A stretch of DNA of 64,000 nt from Halieaceae bacterium UBA5085 (GCA_002414665.1 DIAF01000020.1:102890-166889); one strand, 5' to 3'; positions 1-9,337 are shown, counted from the first letter of the stretch. The notes: a model not told the origin generated them from the letters alone. Made by a program: numbers and translations.

Positions 1-702
1 GTGACCGTCTGGACTGGCTTTTCCACCAAATGGTACGGAGAACTGCTCAGTAACCAGGCCTTCCTGGACGCTGCCTGGGTCACACTCAAAGTTGCCGTGT
101 TCTCATCCACGCTGGCCACCGTGCTGGGAACACTGGCGGCCTATGCGCTGGTACGCGGAGCCCGGTTTCCTGGCAGAACCCTGTTTTCAGGCATGATCTA
201 CGCCCCGCTGGTCATGCCAGAGGTCATCACCGGCCTTTCGCTGTTGCTGCTGTTTATCGGTATCGGTCTCGATCGTGGCGTGTTAACCATTGTTCTGGCG
301 CACACGACGTTCTCCATGTGTTACGTGTCAGTCGTTGTGTCGTCGCGTCTGGTGAGCTTTGACCAGTCACTGGAAGAAGCCGCTCTCGATCTCGGATGTT
401 CGCCCTGGGATGCTTTTCGACTGGTCACCCTGCCGATCATTGCGCCCGCCGTTGTTTCAGGCTGGCTGTTGGCGTTCACCCTGTCTCTGGATGACCTTGT
501 GATTGCCTCCTTCACCACCGGCCCGTCTGCCACCACGCTGCCGATCAAGATATTTTCCGCGGTCCGCCTGGGCGTCAGCCCGGAAATCAATGCCCTCTCC
601 ACACTCATGATTGCGGTCGTCACCCTCGGCGTTATCATTGCCTCACTGATTTCCAAGCGCAATTTCGTCCGTGAGCAACACGGCGGCGAGGGGCGTCACT
701 AG
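1..702 (+). CDS. potI: Polyamine ABC transporter permease, PotI family (5' end outside window)
   Basis: Inner-membrane permease subunit of a putrescine/spermidine ABC importer. The 233 residues visible start with TVWTGFSTKWYGELL, which in PotI proteins lies about 40 residues after the real start, so the first membrane helix and start codon are upstream of the window. The binding-protein-dependent transport signature (the EAALDLG loop that contacts the ATPase) is present near residues 125-150, followed by LAFTLSLDDLVIASF, which is strongly conserved in PotI. Four to five membrane helices remain. The gene ends just before an unrelated efflux-type ABC gene. The usual potFGH partners would be upstream. 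Confidence 0.9.
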   Translation: MTVWTGFSTKWYGELLSNQAFLDAAWVTLKVAVFSSTLATVLGTLAAYALVRGARFPGRTLFSGMIYAPLVMPEVITGLSLLLLFIGIGLDRGVLTIVLAHTTFSMCYVSVVVSSRLVSFDQSLEEAALDLGCSPWDAFRLVTLPIIAPAVVSGWLLAFTLSLDDLVIASFTTGPSATTLPIKIFSAVRLGVSPEINALSTLMIAVVTLGVIIASLISKRNFVREQHGGEGRH

Positions 703-736
703 CGACCGCAGCATCAGATCATCGGAACGTGACAAG

Positions 737-1465
737 ATGGGCAAGCTATCAGGAAACGAACCTCAGAACGCGTTTACGACTCGTGGCGTATGGAAAGTGT
801 ACGGAGAGGGCGCTGCCGAAGTGCAAGCCCTGCGCGGTGTTGATGTCGACATTCCCGCCGGCGAACTGGTGGTACTGCTTGGACCCTCAGGCAGCGGCAA
901 ATCGACGCTACTGAATATCCTCGGCGGTTTGGACCGCGCCAGCAGGGGCGATGTGCTGTTTCAGGGACGGAATCTCGCGGAGATGACCGATGCGCAACTC
1001 ACCCGCTACCGCAGGGATCACGTTGGCTTTGTTTTCCAGTTTTATAACCTGATGCCGGGACTCACCGCCCACGAAAACATCGAGCTTGTCACGGAAATCG
1101 CCAGCGATCCCATGCCCCCTGCCCATGCCCTGAACCTGGTGGGATTGGGTGATCGTGGCGGAAGTTTTCCAAGCCAACTCTCGGGGGGCGAGCAGCAACG
1201 GGTCGCCATCGCACGCGCGGTGGCAAAACAGCCCAACGTCCTGTTCTGCGATGAACCCACAGGTGCACTGGACAGCAGTACCGGACGAGCCGTACTGCGT
1301 GTACTCAAAGAGGTCAACGAACAGCTGGGAGCCACGGTACTGATCGTGACGCACGCGGCTGCGACGGCGGACATGGCAGACCGGGTTATTCACTTTGCCG
1401 ACGGTCGCATTCGGGATATCCAACGCAATGCTCACAAGCGTGACCCCAGCGACATCGAATGGTGA
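737..1465 (+). CDS. ABC transporter ATP-binding protein, LolD/MacB type
   Basis: ATPase of an efflux or lipoprotein-type ABC system, 242 aa. Walker A GPSGSGKST is at residues 49-57, the signature LSGGEQQRVAIARA follows near 145, and Walker B VLFCDEPTGALD follows that. The FQFYNLMPGLTAHENI segment is typical of the LolD/MacB/FtsE group that works with FtsX-fold permeases. A GTG at 671 would add 22 residues overlapping the previous gene; the ATG at 737 fits the family better, but neither has a clear ribosome site. It lies 7 bp before a double-FtsX permease and then a periplasmic adaptor, so the three probably form one tripartite exporter. Substrate is unknown. Confidence 0.88.
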   Translation: MGKLSGNEPQNAFTTRGVWKVYGEGAAEVQALRGVDVDIPAGELVVLLGPSGSGKSTLLNILGGLDRASRGDVLFQGRNLAEMTDAQLTRYRRDHVGFVFQFYNLMPGLTAHENIELVTEIASDPMPPAHALNLVGLGDRGGSFPSQLSGGEQQRVAIARAVAKQPNVLFCDEPTGALDSSTGRAVLRVLKEVNEQLGATVLIVTHAAATADMADRVIHFADGRIRDIQRNAHKRDPSDIEW

Positions 1466-1472
1466 CCCGGTC

Positions 1473-3836
1473 GTGACTCCCCTGGATCGCAAGCTGCTCA
1501 GGGACCTCTGGCGGATCAAGGGTCAGGCGGCGGCGATTGCCGCGGTGATTGCCGTCGGTGTTCTGCTGCTGGTGATGATGTCTGGTCTGGTGACTTCACT
1601 GGATGAAACACGGCGCGCCTACTACGAGCGATACCGTTTGGCCGAAGTATTCGCGCCGGTGAAGCGCGCACCTCGACATCTCCTCGCAGAGCTCAGCGCT
1701 CTGCCTTCTGTCGCTGCAGTGGAGGGACGCATTACGGGGCATGCGCTGATCGACCTGCCTGGCCTGGACATCCCGCTGCGCGCCAGGGTCGTATCACTGC
1801 CTGAATTCCACGCACCGCGGCTTAACGGATTCTACCTGAGTTCAGGTCGCGCCCCGCAAAGTGATCGCCACGACGAAATTCTACTGCTCAAGGGTTTCGC
1901 GGAGGCACATAGCCTGCTGCCCGGGGATACGCTGGATATCACCATGAACGGTGCCCGTCACGCGTTACGCATCGTCGGTCTGGCCCAGGCACCGGAATTT
2001 CTCTACACCACGGCGCCCGGAGAATTGATGTCTGACGATGCGCGCTACGGCGTCATCTGGATCAGCATGCAGACCCTGGCAGCGGCCTATGACCTGGAGG
2101 GCGCCTTTAATGAGGCGCTGCTGTCCATTGGAGGAGGGGCACAACCTCCCGCGGTTATCCATGCTGTCGATCGCCTGCTTGAGCCCTATGGCGGCTTCGG
2201 CGCCTACGCCGTGGCGGATCACGTATCAAACCGGTTCATCAGTGAAGAGATTGCCGGCCTGCGCGCGACCGCGGCGGCAGTGCCGCCGATTTTCCTCGCA
2301 GTCGCCGCCTTCCTTCTGTACATCGTCATTTTCCGCATGGTGGAGGCTGAACGCGGGCAGATAGGCCTGCTGAAGGCCTTTGGCTATAGCAATCTCGAAA
2401 CCGCAGTACACTACTTCAAACTGATTCTCGCCATCGCCGCCAGCGGAGCAACAGTGGGCTGTGTACTGGGAATTCTCGCGGGTCGCGCCCTCATTGACCT
2501 GTATCTGCTCTACTTCAAATTTCCCTTCCTGATTTTCCAGCTTGAACCCGGATCCTTCATCGCCGCATTCAGCGTCAGCATCGGTGCGGCATCTGCCGGA
2601 GGCGTCATCGTCTTGAGACGCGTTTTTCGGATGACCCCCGCCGCTGCGATGCAGCCTCCCGCACCGCCCCACTATCGTCCTCTCAGCGAGGCTGCCCGGT
2701 CATTGCAGTCGGTGCTGGACCAACCCAGCAGGATGGTGCTGCGCCGCCTGACCCGACAGCCCGGACGTATGGCCGGCGCCGCGGCCGGTATCGCGGCTGG
2801 CATGGCGCTATCCGTCGCCATGATCGGCATCATGAATGGCTTCAATCAGGCGATCGACCTGACCTTCAATGTTATCGACCAGAGTGACGTCAGCGTCACC
2901 TTCAATGAACCGCTTTCCAACACCGCGCTGGCTAACCTGCGCAGTATTCCCGGCGTTATTGACGTACAACCCGCTCGCCATGTGTCTGCGGTGTTGCAAC
3001 ACGGTGTCCAGCGTCACCTGGGCGTCATAAGCGGTATGACGACCGATGCACGCCTGTATCGCGCAGTGGACAGCAGAATGGCGCCCGTTCAGCTGCACGC
3101 TGGAGGCATTGTGCTGGCGGAGGCGCTGGCGGACATCCTTAAAGCACAGGTAGGAGATCTGCTGACTCTGGAGGTCCGCGAGGGCAGGAGGCCGACACTA
3201 CGCGTACCCGTGACGGGAATCGCAGAAACCCTGCTCGGTTCGCCAGCCTATATGGAACTTTCCGCCCTCAGCCGTGCACTCGGTGAGCCCAACCGCATAT
3301 CCGGCGCATACCTGCGTGTGGACAGTGCCAATCAAAACGCTGTCTACCGTATGCTCAAGGACATGCCGGCAGTGGCTAGCGTCAGCCTGAAACAGGACGC
3401 AAGAAATGCGCTGCAAAAACAAATGGATATGGGCGCGGGTGCCATGCGCTACATAATGATGGCCGTGGCCGGCATCATCACCTTCGGTATCGTCTACAAT
3501 GCAGCACGCATCGCTTACGCCGAGCGCGCCCGAGACCTGGCGAGCTTGCGTGTCATCGGTTTTTCGCGCAGTGAGGCCGCCTTTGTGCTGCTCGGTGAAC
3601 TCGCTCTCGTTACAATGGCCGCCTTGCCACTGGGCGCGGTACTGGGCTACTACCTGTCGTTTGCGGTGGCTGCGGGTTTCAGCACCGACCTTTACCAGAT
3701 TCCGGCAACGGTTCAACCGGTCGGCTACGGGGCAGCAGCTCTTGCCGTAATTGCGGCAGCCACATTTTCAGGCTGGCTGGTGAAACGGGATCTGGACCGC
3801 ACCGATCTGGTATTGGCACTCAAGGGACGGGAATAG
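1473..3836 (+). CDS. ABC transporter permease with two FtsX domains
   Basis: Inner-membrane permease partner of the preceding ATPase, about 787 aa. One membrane helix near the N-terminus is followed by a large periplasmic region, then a three-helix FtsX core (about residues 260-400). A second periplasmic region and a second FtsX core at the C-terminus follow (from about residue 660). The duplicated architecture resembles the long permeases of lipoprotein- or lipid-handling ABC systems rather than the single-core MacB. GTG at 1473 is preferred because it follows the ATPase stop by 7 bp; ATG 1428 and an earlier start at 1395 overlap the upstream gene. The cargo cannot be told from sequence. Confidence 0.85.
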   Translation: MTPLDRKLLRDLWRIKGQAAAIAAVIAVGVLLLVMMSGLVTSLDETRRAYYERYRLAEVFAPVKRAPRHLLAELSALPSVAAVEGRITGHALIDLPGLDIPLRARVVSLPEFHAPRLNGFYLSSGRAPQSDRHDEILLLKGFAEAHSLLPGDTLDITMNGARHALRIVGLAQAPEFLYTTAPGELMSDDARYGVIWISMQTLAAAYDLEGAFNEALLSIGGGAQPPAVIHAVDRLLEPYGGFGAYAVADHVSNRFISEEIAGLRATAAAVPPIFLAVAAFLLYIVIFRMVEAERGQIGLLKAFGYSNLETAVHYFKLILAIAASGATVGCVLGILAGRALIDLYLLYFKFPFLIFQLEPGSFIAAFSVSIGAASAGGVIVLRRVFRMTPAAAMQPPAPPHYRPLSEAARSLQSVLDQPSRMVLRRLTRQPGRMAGAAAGIAAGMALSVAMIGIMNGFNQAIDLTFNVIDQSDVSVTFNEPLSNTALANLRSIPGVIDVQPARHVSAVLQHGVQRHLGVISGMTTDARLYRAVDSRMAPVQLHAGGIVLAEALADILKAQVGDLLTLEVREGRRPTLRVPVTGIAETLLGSPAYMELSALSRALGEPNRISGAYLRVDSANQNAVYRMLKDMPAVASVSLKQDARNALQKQMDMGAGAMRYIMMAVAGIITFGIVYNAARIAYAERARDLASLRVIGFSRSEAAFVLLGELALVTMAALPLGAVLGYYLSFAVAAGFSTDLYQIPATVQPVGYGAAALAVIAAATFSGWLVKRDLDRTDLVLALKGRE

Positions 3837-3840
3837 CATC

Positions 3841-5070
3841 ATGGCCAGAAAGCATTCCAGAACAATCATCAGCCTCACATCGGCCGTGATCGTCGCGGCC
3901 GCGCTGATCTTCGCCTTCTGGCCGCGCCCGCTGCTCGTGGATCTGGCAGCGGTCAACCGTGGGACAATGTCGGTAACGATTGACGAAGAGGGACGCACTC
4001 GCGTGCACGATGCTTATGTGCTGGCGACCCCCGTGGCAGGTCGCCTGCAGCGCGTCGAGGTATTGCCCGGCGATGCGGTTGTGCACAACCAGAGCATAGT
4101 AGCGCAAATGCTGCCAAGCAATCCCGATGCGCTGGACATACGTACCCGCGAGCAGGCCCTGACCGAAGTTGCAGCCGCCGAGGCCGCCTTGCGACTGGCA
4201 CGCGCAGAGCTGAATAAGGCCGTTGCCGACAGTGACCTGGCAAAAGCCGACCTCGAGCGCGTACGTCGTCTGCGCGAAAGTGCCATGGTCAGCGAAGCAG
4301 AACTGGATCGCGCGGTGCGTGAAGCGCGCAGCGCCGGGGCTATACTGGGTACAGCAGAGGCCGCCATCGCAATGCGCGAAGCGCAGCTCGCCAATGCGCG
4401 CGCAAGCCTGATCAGCTTTCAGGATGCGGATGTACCGGCGGAGACGATGCTCACGCAGCGCGAGTCCATTCCCCTGTATGCCCCGGCCACAGGTCGCGTG
4501 TTGCGCGTACTGCAGGAAAGCGAGACAACCTTGCCGGCCGGCACCGCGATTCTCGAAATTGGTAATATCGAGAACGACCTCGAGGTCGTTGTGGAACTGC
4601 TGTCGACGGACGCCGTCAAGGTGTCCCCGGGGGATACCGTCATCCTCGAGGACTGGGGCGGACCAACGACGTTGCACGGCATCGTCGAACGCGTCGACCC
4701 GCTGGGTTTCACCAAGTTTTCGGCGCTGGGTGTGGAAGAACAGCGGGTGAATACAATCGTACAATTCACGGAGCCAGCAGACGCGCGCCGCGCACTGGGT
4801 CACGGCTACCGAGTCGAGGCAAGGATAATCATCTGGGAGGCCGATGATATCCTCAAGATACCGGCAAGCGCGCTCTTCAGGCGCGGCAGCGACTGGGCCG
4901 TATTCCGCGAGCAGGGTGGCAAAGCCCGCTTGACCCCGGTCAGGATTGGACGCAACAACGGTGTTGAGGCGGAGGTACTGGACGGCCTGCAAGTGGGCGA
5001 TACGATCGTGCTGTATCCAGGTTCAAGCCTTGCTGACGGTGTGCGCATTGAGCAACGCGCGGCGGGATGA
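3841..5070 (+). CDS. Periplasmic adaptor (membrane fusion) protein, HlyD/RND type
   Basis: Adaptor that links the inner-membrane transporter to an outer-membrane channel, 409 aa. An uncleaved membrane anchor or signal (about residues 7-27) is followed by a lipoyl half-motif around 60-85. A long Ala/Glu/Arg-rich alpha-helical hairpin (about 95-195) comes next, then the second lipoyl half (PLYAPATGRVLRVL), a beta-barrel and a membrane-proximal domain (VLDGLQVGDTIVLYP). It starts 4 bp after the permease stop, so it is translationally close-coupled with the ABC pair. No outer-membrane factor gene is adjacent, so a shared TolC-like protein is presumably used. Confidence 0.88.
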   Translation: MARKHSRTIISLTSAVIVAAALIFAFWPRPLLVDLAAVNRGTMSVTIDEEGRTRVHDAYVLATPVAGRLQRVEVLPGDAVVHNQSIVAQMLPSNPDALDIRTREQALTEVAAAEAALRLARAELNKAVADSDLAKADLERVRRLRESAMVSEAELDRAVREARSAGAILGTAEAAIAMREAQLANARASLISFQDADVPAETMLTQRESIPLYAPATGRVLRVLQESETTLPAGTAILEIGNIENDLEVVVELLSTDAVKVSPGDTVILEDWGGPTTLHGIVERVDPLGFTKFSALGVEEQRVNTIVQFTEPADARRALGHGYRVEARIIIWEADDILKIPASALFRRGSDWAVFREQGGKARLTPVRIGRNNGVEAEVLDGLQVGDTIVLYPGSSLADGVRIEQRAAG

Positions 5071-5190
5071 TTGACGCACGGTGCACGCCTTGGCGGCAGG
5101 AGCCGCACCAGAGTTCAGGTGGCTACAGCGACCTCCGTCCGTGGGCATGACTTTGCCCGGCTAAAAACCGAAATATGGTACTGTCGGCAT

Positions 5191-6774
5191 ATGAAGCCGC
5201 CATTGATATACCACCTGAAAACGCATTTCTTGCTGTTACTGATGCTTGTCTGCGCCACTCGAGTGGGGTTCGCTGCGGGCAGTGACCTACTGCGCCTGGA
5301 AATTGAAAGCCTGAACGGAGGCAATCACGCAAGCTCCGCGTCATCGGTGCGCAACATCGACGACCTGGCAGCCGTCTATGGCGACTATCACTACCGGTCC
5401 CTGTGGTTCGCCGACGGGCCATTGGCCTCGCTGCGCGCAGACCTGCAGCGCGAGATCCTGCGCTCTGCTGACCACGGCCTGGCGCTGCATCGCTACCACT
5501 ACGACGAATTGCTAGCGGGCAGCCTGCCAGAAACACAGCTGGATGTACTTTACACCGATGCCTTTCTGTCCCAGGTGCGAGACCGCTACCGTGGTGCGGT
5601 GACGCAGGTGGACGACCAGTGGTATCTGGAACGTGAGTCCATTGATGCCAGGGGTCTGCTGCATCGACTGATTGAACAAGGTAAGGGGCTCAGTGACCTG
5701 CTGCATGCCCTGTGGCCCCAAGCACCGGAGTATTGGGCGCTGGTGACAAAGCGTTCTGAACTTTCCACCGCAGCGGATACCACGAGCCGCGCTGTGGATG
5801 GCGGTCCTGCGCTGAAACCCGGCGCCAGCGGCCCGCGAGTGGCACAGCTACAGGAAAGGCTGCTGGGGCCTGGCGAACACTCCGGAACTTTCGATGAACA
5901 ACTCAGGCGGGCGGTTATCCGTTTTCAGCAGGGAGCGGGGCTCGAGGCAGACGGAATTGTTGGCAAGGCCACCCTGCAGGTTCTGAATGCCACACGTTTC
6001 TCATGGATTGAACGTCTTGATGCGAACCTGGAGCGCTGGCGCTGGCTGCCTCGAGATACCCCTTCCACCTATATCCGGGTGAACATCGCGGCGTTCCAGA
6101 TGCGGGTCATCGAAAACAATGCGGAGGCGCTCAGTATGGACATCATAGTCGGTCGCCCTTACCGCGAAACGCCGATATTCACCGAAGACATGCAGTATCT
6201 GGTGTTTTTTCCCTACTGGAATGTTACCTACAGTATCGCGGTCAAGGACAAACTACCGCTGCTGCGCCAGGATCCGGCCCCGCTGGCAGCGGCAGGATAC
6301 CAGGCACGGCTGGCTGGCAGCCAGGAATTCGTGCCCGTGACGGAGGTAGACTGGCAGTCTGTGGGGCCCGGGCAGTTCAGCCTGCGCCAGCTGCCGGGCG
6401 ACCACAATGCTCTGGGAAAGGTTAAGTTCATGCTGCCAAATCAGCACAGTGTGTATCTGCATGACACGCCCGACAAGGCACTCTTCAGGAAATCGGAGCG
6501 AACCTTCTCCTCCGGCTGCATACGCCTCGCTGAGCCACGCAAGCTTATCGAGTGGGTATTGCACCACGACAAGAGCAACTACCTGACGGAGGTAGATCGA
6601 CTGTTCGAATCCGGTGAAACAACAACGGCTTACCTAAAGGATCCGATACCGGTTTACCTTGTCTACTTCACCGCCTTCGCCGTAGGTGATGAAGTGGTGT
6701 TTCGGCGGGATGTCTACGGAAGAGACCAGAGAATTATCGACCAGCTGAGAGAGGGTGGCAAAAGCCGGGTTTGA
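5191..6774 (+). CDS. L,D-transpeptidase, YcbB/LdtD family
   Basis: Periplasmic peptidoglycan cross-linking enzyme, about 527 aa, forming 3-3 cross-links between meso-diaminopimelate residues. A signal peptide (MKPPLIYHLK then a Leu-rich core ending CATRVGFAAG) fixes the start at the ATG at 5191 rather than the TTG at 5071. A PG-binding-1 domain lies near residues 208-266, followed by the YkuD catalytic domain with His in YLHD and nucleophile Cys443 in SSGCIRL. Large size with a helical N-terminal region is typical of YcbB. It stands alone between the exporter trio and the convergent arsenic operon. Confidence 0.93.
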   Translation: MKPPLIYHLKTHFLLLLMLVCATRVGFAAGSDLLRLEIESLNGGNHASSASSVRNIDDLAAVYGDYHYRSLWFADGPLASLRADLQREILRSADHGLALHRYHYDELLAGSLPETQLDVLYTDAFLSQVRDRYRGAVTQVDDQWYLERESIDARGLLHRLIEQGKGLSDLLHALWPQAPEYWALVTKRSELSTAADTTSRAVDGGPALKPGASGPRVAQLQERLLGPGEHSGTFDEQLRRAVIRFQQGAGLEADGIVGKATLQVLNATRFSWIERLDANLERWRWLPRDTPSTYIRVNIAAFQMRVIENNAEALSMDIIVGRPYRETPIFTEDMQYLVFFPYWNVTYSIAVKDKLPLLRQDPAPLAAAGYQARLAGSQEFVPVTEVDWQSVGPGQFSLRQLPGDHNALGKVKFMLPNQHSVYLHDTPDKALFRKSERTFSSGCIRLAEPRKLIEWVLHHDKSNYLTEVDRLFESGETTTAYLKDPIPVYLVYFTAFAVGDEVVFRRDVYGRDQRIIDQLREGGKSRV

Positions 6775-6836
6775 AACATCCCCGGGCGCCGGGAACCTGA
6801 TTCCCTGTCGGCTGCGCGTGACAACCGTTTGCCCAG

Positions 6837-7877
6837 CTACGAGAAATGACCACGTGTACGATTTGCCAGCGCGACCAACGACAGCATGACCGGCACTTCG
6901 ACCAGCACACCCACCACGGTTGCCAATGCAGCACCTGAGTGCAGCCCAAAAAGACTGATAGCAACCGCAACAGCCAACTCAAAAAAGTTTGATGTACCAA
7001 TAAGGGCAGCAGGTGCTGCTGTAGTGAAGGGTACACGCCACAGGTAGGCCCAGCCGTAGGCGATAAAAAAGATACCGTAGCTTTGAATCAGCAGAGGCAC
7101 TGCAATCAGTGCGATAACCAGTGGCTTGTCCAGAATGGTTTGTGCCTGAAAGCCGAACAACAGTATGACCGTCGCCAGCAACCCGACTATCGAGAAGGGC
7201 TTCAATCTTGCGGTAAACTGACCGATGCGTTCACCACTACCGGTCCCATCGAGGATGCTTCGTGTGAAGTAACCCGCGACCAGAGGCACAACAACATACA
7301 GCACAACCGAGAGCAGCAGAGTATCCCAGGGCACAACGATGTTTGTAACACCCAGCAGCAACGCGGCCAGTGGCGCGAAGGCAAACACCATGATCAGGTC
7401 GTTGATAGACACCTGTACCAGCGTGTAGTTGGCATCGCCGCGCACGAGTTGACTCCAGACAAACACCATCGCCGTACAGGGCGCGACACCAAGCAGTATC
7501 ATCCCGGCGATGTATTCCTGAGCCGTTTGTGGATCTACAAAACCGGCAAATACATATTCAAAAAATACGATGCCCAGGGCGGCCATCGTGAAGGGCTTGA
7601 GGATCCAGTTGACGACGAGCGTGATGCACAGGCCTTTTGGCCGCTTGCCTACATCGCGCAGGGAGGAAAAATCGACATTCACCATCATGGGAAAGATCAT
7701 CACCCAAATTAAGACGGCTACCACGAGGTTGACGCTCGCATACTCAAACGCAGCTATCGCAGCGAAGGCAGCAGGACGCGCGACGCCAGCGGCAATTCCA
7801 ACCGCTATGCACAGCGCGACCCAGAGGGACAGATAGCGCTCAAACAATCCGATGGTCGACTTGCTGGCATTGTTCAT
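6837..7877 (-). CDS. arsB: Arsenite efflux transporter, ACR3 family
   Basis: Inner-membrane arsenite exporter of the ACR3 (not E. coli ArsB) family, 346 aa with about ten hydrophobic segments. The family hallmark GVAPCTAMVFVWS, containing the essential Cys, is at about residues 129-141, and the GDANYTLVQVSINDLIMV block follows. It is the last gene of a three-gene ars operon and its start overlaps the arsC stop by 4 bp, which suggests translational coupling. It pumps out As(III) produced by the upstream reductase. Confidence 0.95.
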   Translation of the reverse strand: MNNASKSTIGLFERYLSLWVALCIAVGIAAGVARPAAFAAIAAFEYASVNLVVAVLIWVMIFPMMVNVDFSSLRDVGKRPKGLCITLVVNWILKPFTMAALGIVFFEYVFAGFVDPQTAQEYIAGMILLGVAPCTAMVFVWSQLVRGDANYTLVQVSINDLIMVFAFAPLAALLLGVTNIVVPWDTLLLSVVLYVVVPLVAGYFTRSILDGTGSGERIGQFTARLKPFSIVGLLATVILLFGFQAQTILDKPLVIALIAVPLLIQSYGIFFIAYGWAYLWRVPFTTAAPAALIGTSNFFELAVAVAISLFGLHSGAALATVVGVLVEVPVMLSLVALANRTRGHFS

Positions 7878-8284
7878 AGAAGCTCCTTTTCTATACGATC
7901 CCTCAGCATGGCGAGCGCACTGTCAAATGCCTGGTTCACGTTCTCCTCACCGCCCTGAACGCTGGCAGGATCCGGCGTGCTCCAGTGCTTCTTTGCAACG
8001 TTTCCGATAAAAGCCGGACAGCTTTCAGCGGCTGCGCGGTCGCATACCGTGATGACAATATCGAATTCGTGGTTGGCGAACTCATCCCATGACTTGCTGC
8101 GAGGTTCACCGACCCTGAAACCGTGGCGCTGGAGAGCCGCGATAGAACCCGGGTGCACATAGCCCGCTGGCTCACTGCCCGCGCTCACTGCAAAAAACCG
8201 GCCTTCACCCAGTTGGTTGATCATCGCCTCAGCCATAATGGAACGGCAGGAATTGCCGGTACAAAGAACAAGCACCTTTTTCAT
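7874..8284 (-). CDS. arsC: Arsenate reductase, low-molecular-weight phosphatase type
   Basis: Reduces arsenate to arsenite for export. 136 aa with the phosphatase-like P-loop C8-TGNSC-R14 and the redox Cys pair C81/C89 (VCDRAAAESC) seen in thioredoxin-coupled ArsC of the pI258 type. The Asp of the acid/base loop is in STPDPASVQG near residue 105. It lies between arsR and the ACR3 gene in one operon, overlapping the latter by 4 bp. Confidence 0.95.
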   Translation of the reverse strand: MKKVLVLCTGNSCRSIMAEAMINQLGEGRFFAVSAGSEPAGYVHPGSIAALQRHGFRVGEPRSKSWDEFANHEFDIVITVCDRAAAESCPAFIGNVAKKHWSTPDPASVQGGEENVNQAFDSALAMLRDRIEKELL

Positions 8285-8352
8285 ACAACTACCCTTTCCG
8301 GGATGTCACCAAAACTCGCATAGAGGCTGCCAATCGGTGGCCTGCAATCCTG

Positions 8353-8727
8353 TCATAACCTGTCGGAAGATGGTGGGGCACAGCACTGTGCCAGCTCAAT
8401 AATCGCACAGGCGGATGTGCTGTCCTCGCGAACTGTTGCGAACTCTGCACTGCAACAGTCTCTTACCAGGAAGGTGATAAGCTCATGTGTGGCCTGAAAG
8501 TCCGCACTGTAGATTATCGAACGCCCTTCCCGCCGCGAGGAGACGATGCCCGCCTGTGACAGATGATTGAGATGAAAGGACAGCGTATTGTGCGGCGTGC
8601 CCAGGGCTTCACTCAGCGCGCCGGCAGCCAGCCCGGTCGGACCCGCCCGCACCAGCAAACGGAACGCACGCAGACGTGTTTCCTGTGAGAGTGCGTTGAA
8701 TACCCGATTTGCGTCATGCACATCCAT
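8353..8727 (-). CDS. arsR: ArsR/SmtB family arsenical-responsive repressor
   Basis: Winged-helix metalloregulator, 124 aa, expected to repress the ars operon until As(III) binds. The DNA-recognition helix region is at about residues 35-60 (ALGTPHNTLSFHLNHL). The classical ArsR metal site ELCVCDL in the recognition helix is absent. Instead Cys pairs cluster in the C-terminal third (C91-C92, C107, C115-C116), as in ArsR variants that bind As(III) with C-terminal cysteines. The start codon lies inside a perfect inverted repeat and no Shine-Dalgarno precedes it. The next gene, arsC, starts 68 bp after its stop. Confidence 0.93.
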   Translation of the reverse strand: MDVHDANRVFNALSQETRLRAFRLLVRAGPTGLAAGALSEALGTPHNTLSFHLNHLSQAGIVSSRREGRSIIYSADFQATHELITFLVRDCCSAEFATVREDSTSACAIIELAQCCAPPSSDRL

Positions 8728-8752
8728 ATGTCGATATTAGTGGACATATGGA
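8723..8752 (-). promoter_or_regulatory. arsR promoter/operator overlapping the start codon
   Basis: Two perfect 10-bp arms (TCCATATGTC at 8723-8732 and GACATATGGA at 8743-8752) are separated by 10 bp. On the minus strand a -10 like TAATAT lies in the spacer, with TTGCAT 17 bp upstream of it. The predicted transcription start, about 6 nt after the -10, falls at the arsR ATG (8727). ArsR bound here would block RNA polymerase. The geometry suggests autoregulation and a leaderless or nearly leaderless mRNA (inference). Confidence 0.7.
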
Positions 8753-8769
8753 AATGATGCAACGCCTGA

Positions 8770-9327
8770 TTAGTCCGTTCCGTATAACCAGCCCTTGAGC
8801 AGCCGGGTCACTCTGGGCATGACGATATAGGTCATCAGGATAACCTGTAAAAAGACGGCGATGAACACGCGGCCCACCAGGGGCAAATCGGCCATGAAGG
8901 GGCCGAGCAGGGAATTAATCGCAAGAACCAATAAAAAGACGACAATCAGCAACACCAATGCCATTTTATGCGGTGATGGATGGGCCGCCGGCAGCTCAGG
9001 CAGACTGAACCAGAACTCCAGCCCCGTCGCCTTTTGTACGGCATCGTCTCCCGCCGTTATACCCTGTAATCGGGCAAGCCAGTCGCTACGCACCGCAGAC
9101 TCTTCCCAATCACGGGAATGTTGATAGCTATCGAAACGAAAGATCGTCACGTACTCCGCCGAGGGCGGCCGGGGGCGAATGACACTCACCCCCATATGAC
9201 CTGGGAACTTCAGCGCTTCGGCAGTAATGCCCTGTACCCAGGCCTCGTAGTCAGCTTCTCGGCCTGGCAGGATCTGTCTGGAGATAGAGATCGTGACAGG
9301 ACCCACCTGCTCGGCGGCATCGTTCAC
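8770..9327 (-). CDS. ABM-domain (antibiotic biosynthesis monooxygenase-like) membrane protein
   Basis: About 185 aa. The N-terminal 100 residues form a dimeric alpha-beta ABM-type domain (VTISISRQILPGREADYEAWVQ, then GHMGVSVIRP and a YVTIFRFDSYQH strand). Two hydrophobic helices follow at about 125-150 and 155-180. Such proteins are annotated as ABM-containing membrane proteins of unknown substrate. GTG at 9327, 8 bp after the aldolase stop, is preferred over the ATG at 9387, which lies inside the aldolase gene. It is the last gene of the catabolic operon, directly before the arsR promoter. A role in aromatic or quinone detoxification is only a guess from position. Confidence 0.75.
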   Translation of the reverse strand: MNDAAEQVGPVTISISRQILPGREADYEAWVQGITAEALKFPGHMGVSVIRPRPPSAEYVTIFRFDSYQHSRDWEESAVRSDWLARLQGITAGDDAVQKATGLEFWFSLPELPAAHPSPHKMALVLLIVVFLLVLAINSLLGPFMADLPLVGRVFIAVFLQVILMTYIVMPRVTRLLKGWLYGTD

Positions 9328-9337
9328 GAGATAACCA

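Noticed and set aside
3820..4992. 390-aa minus-strand open frame opposite the adaptor gene
   Set aside because: Shadow of the plus-strand adaptor protein; no domain, membrane or signal features.
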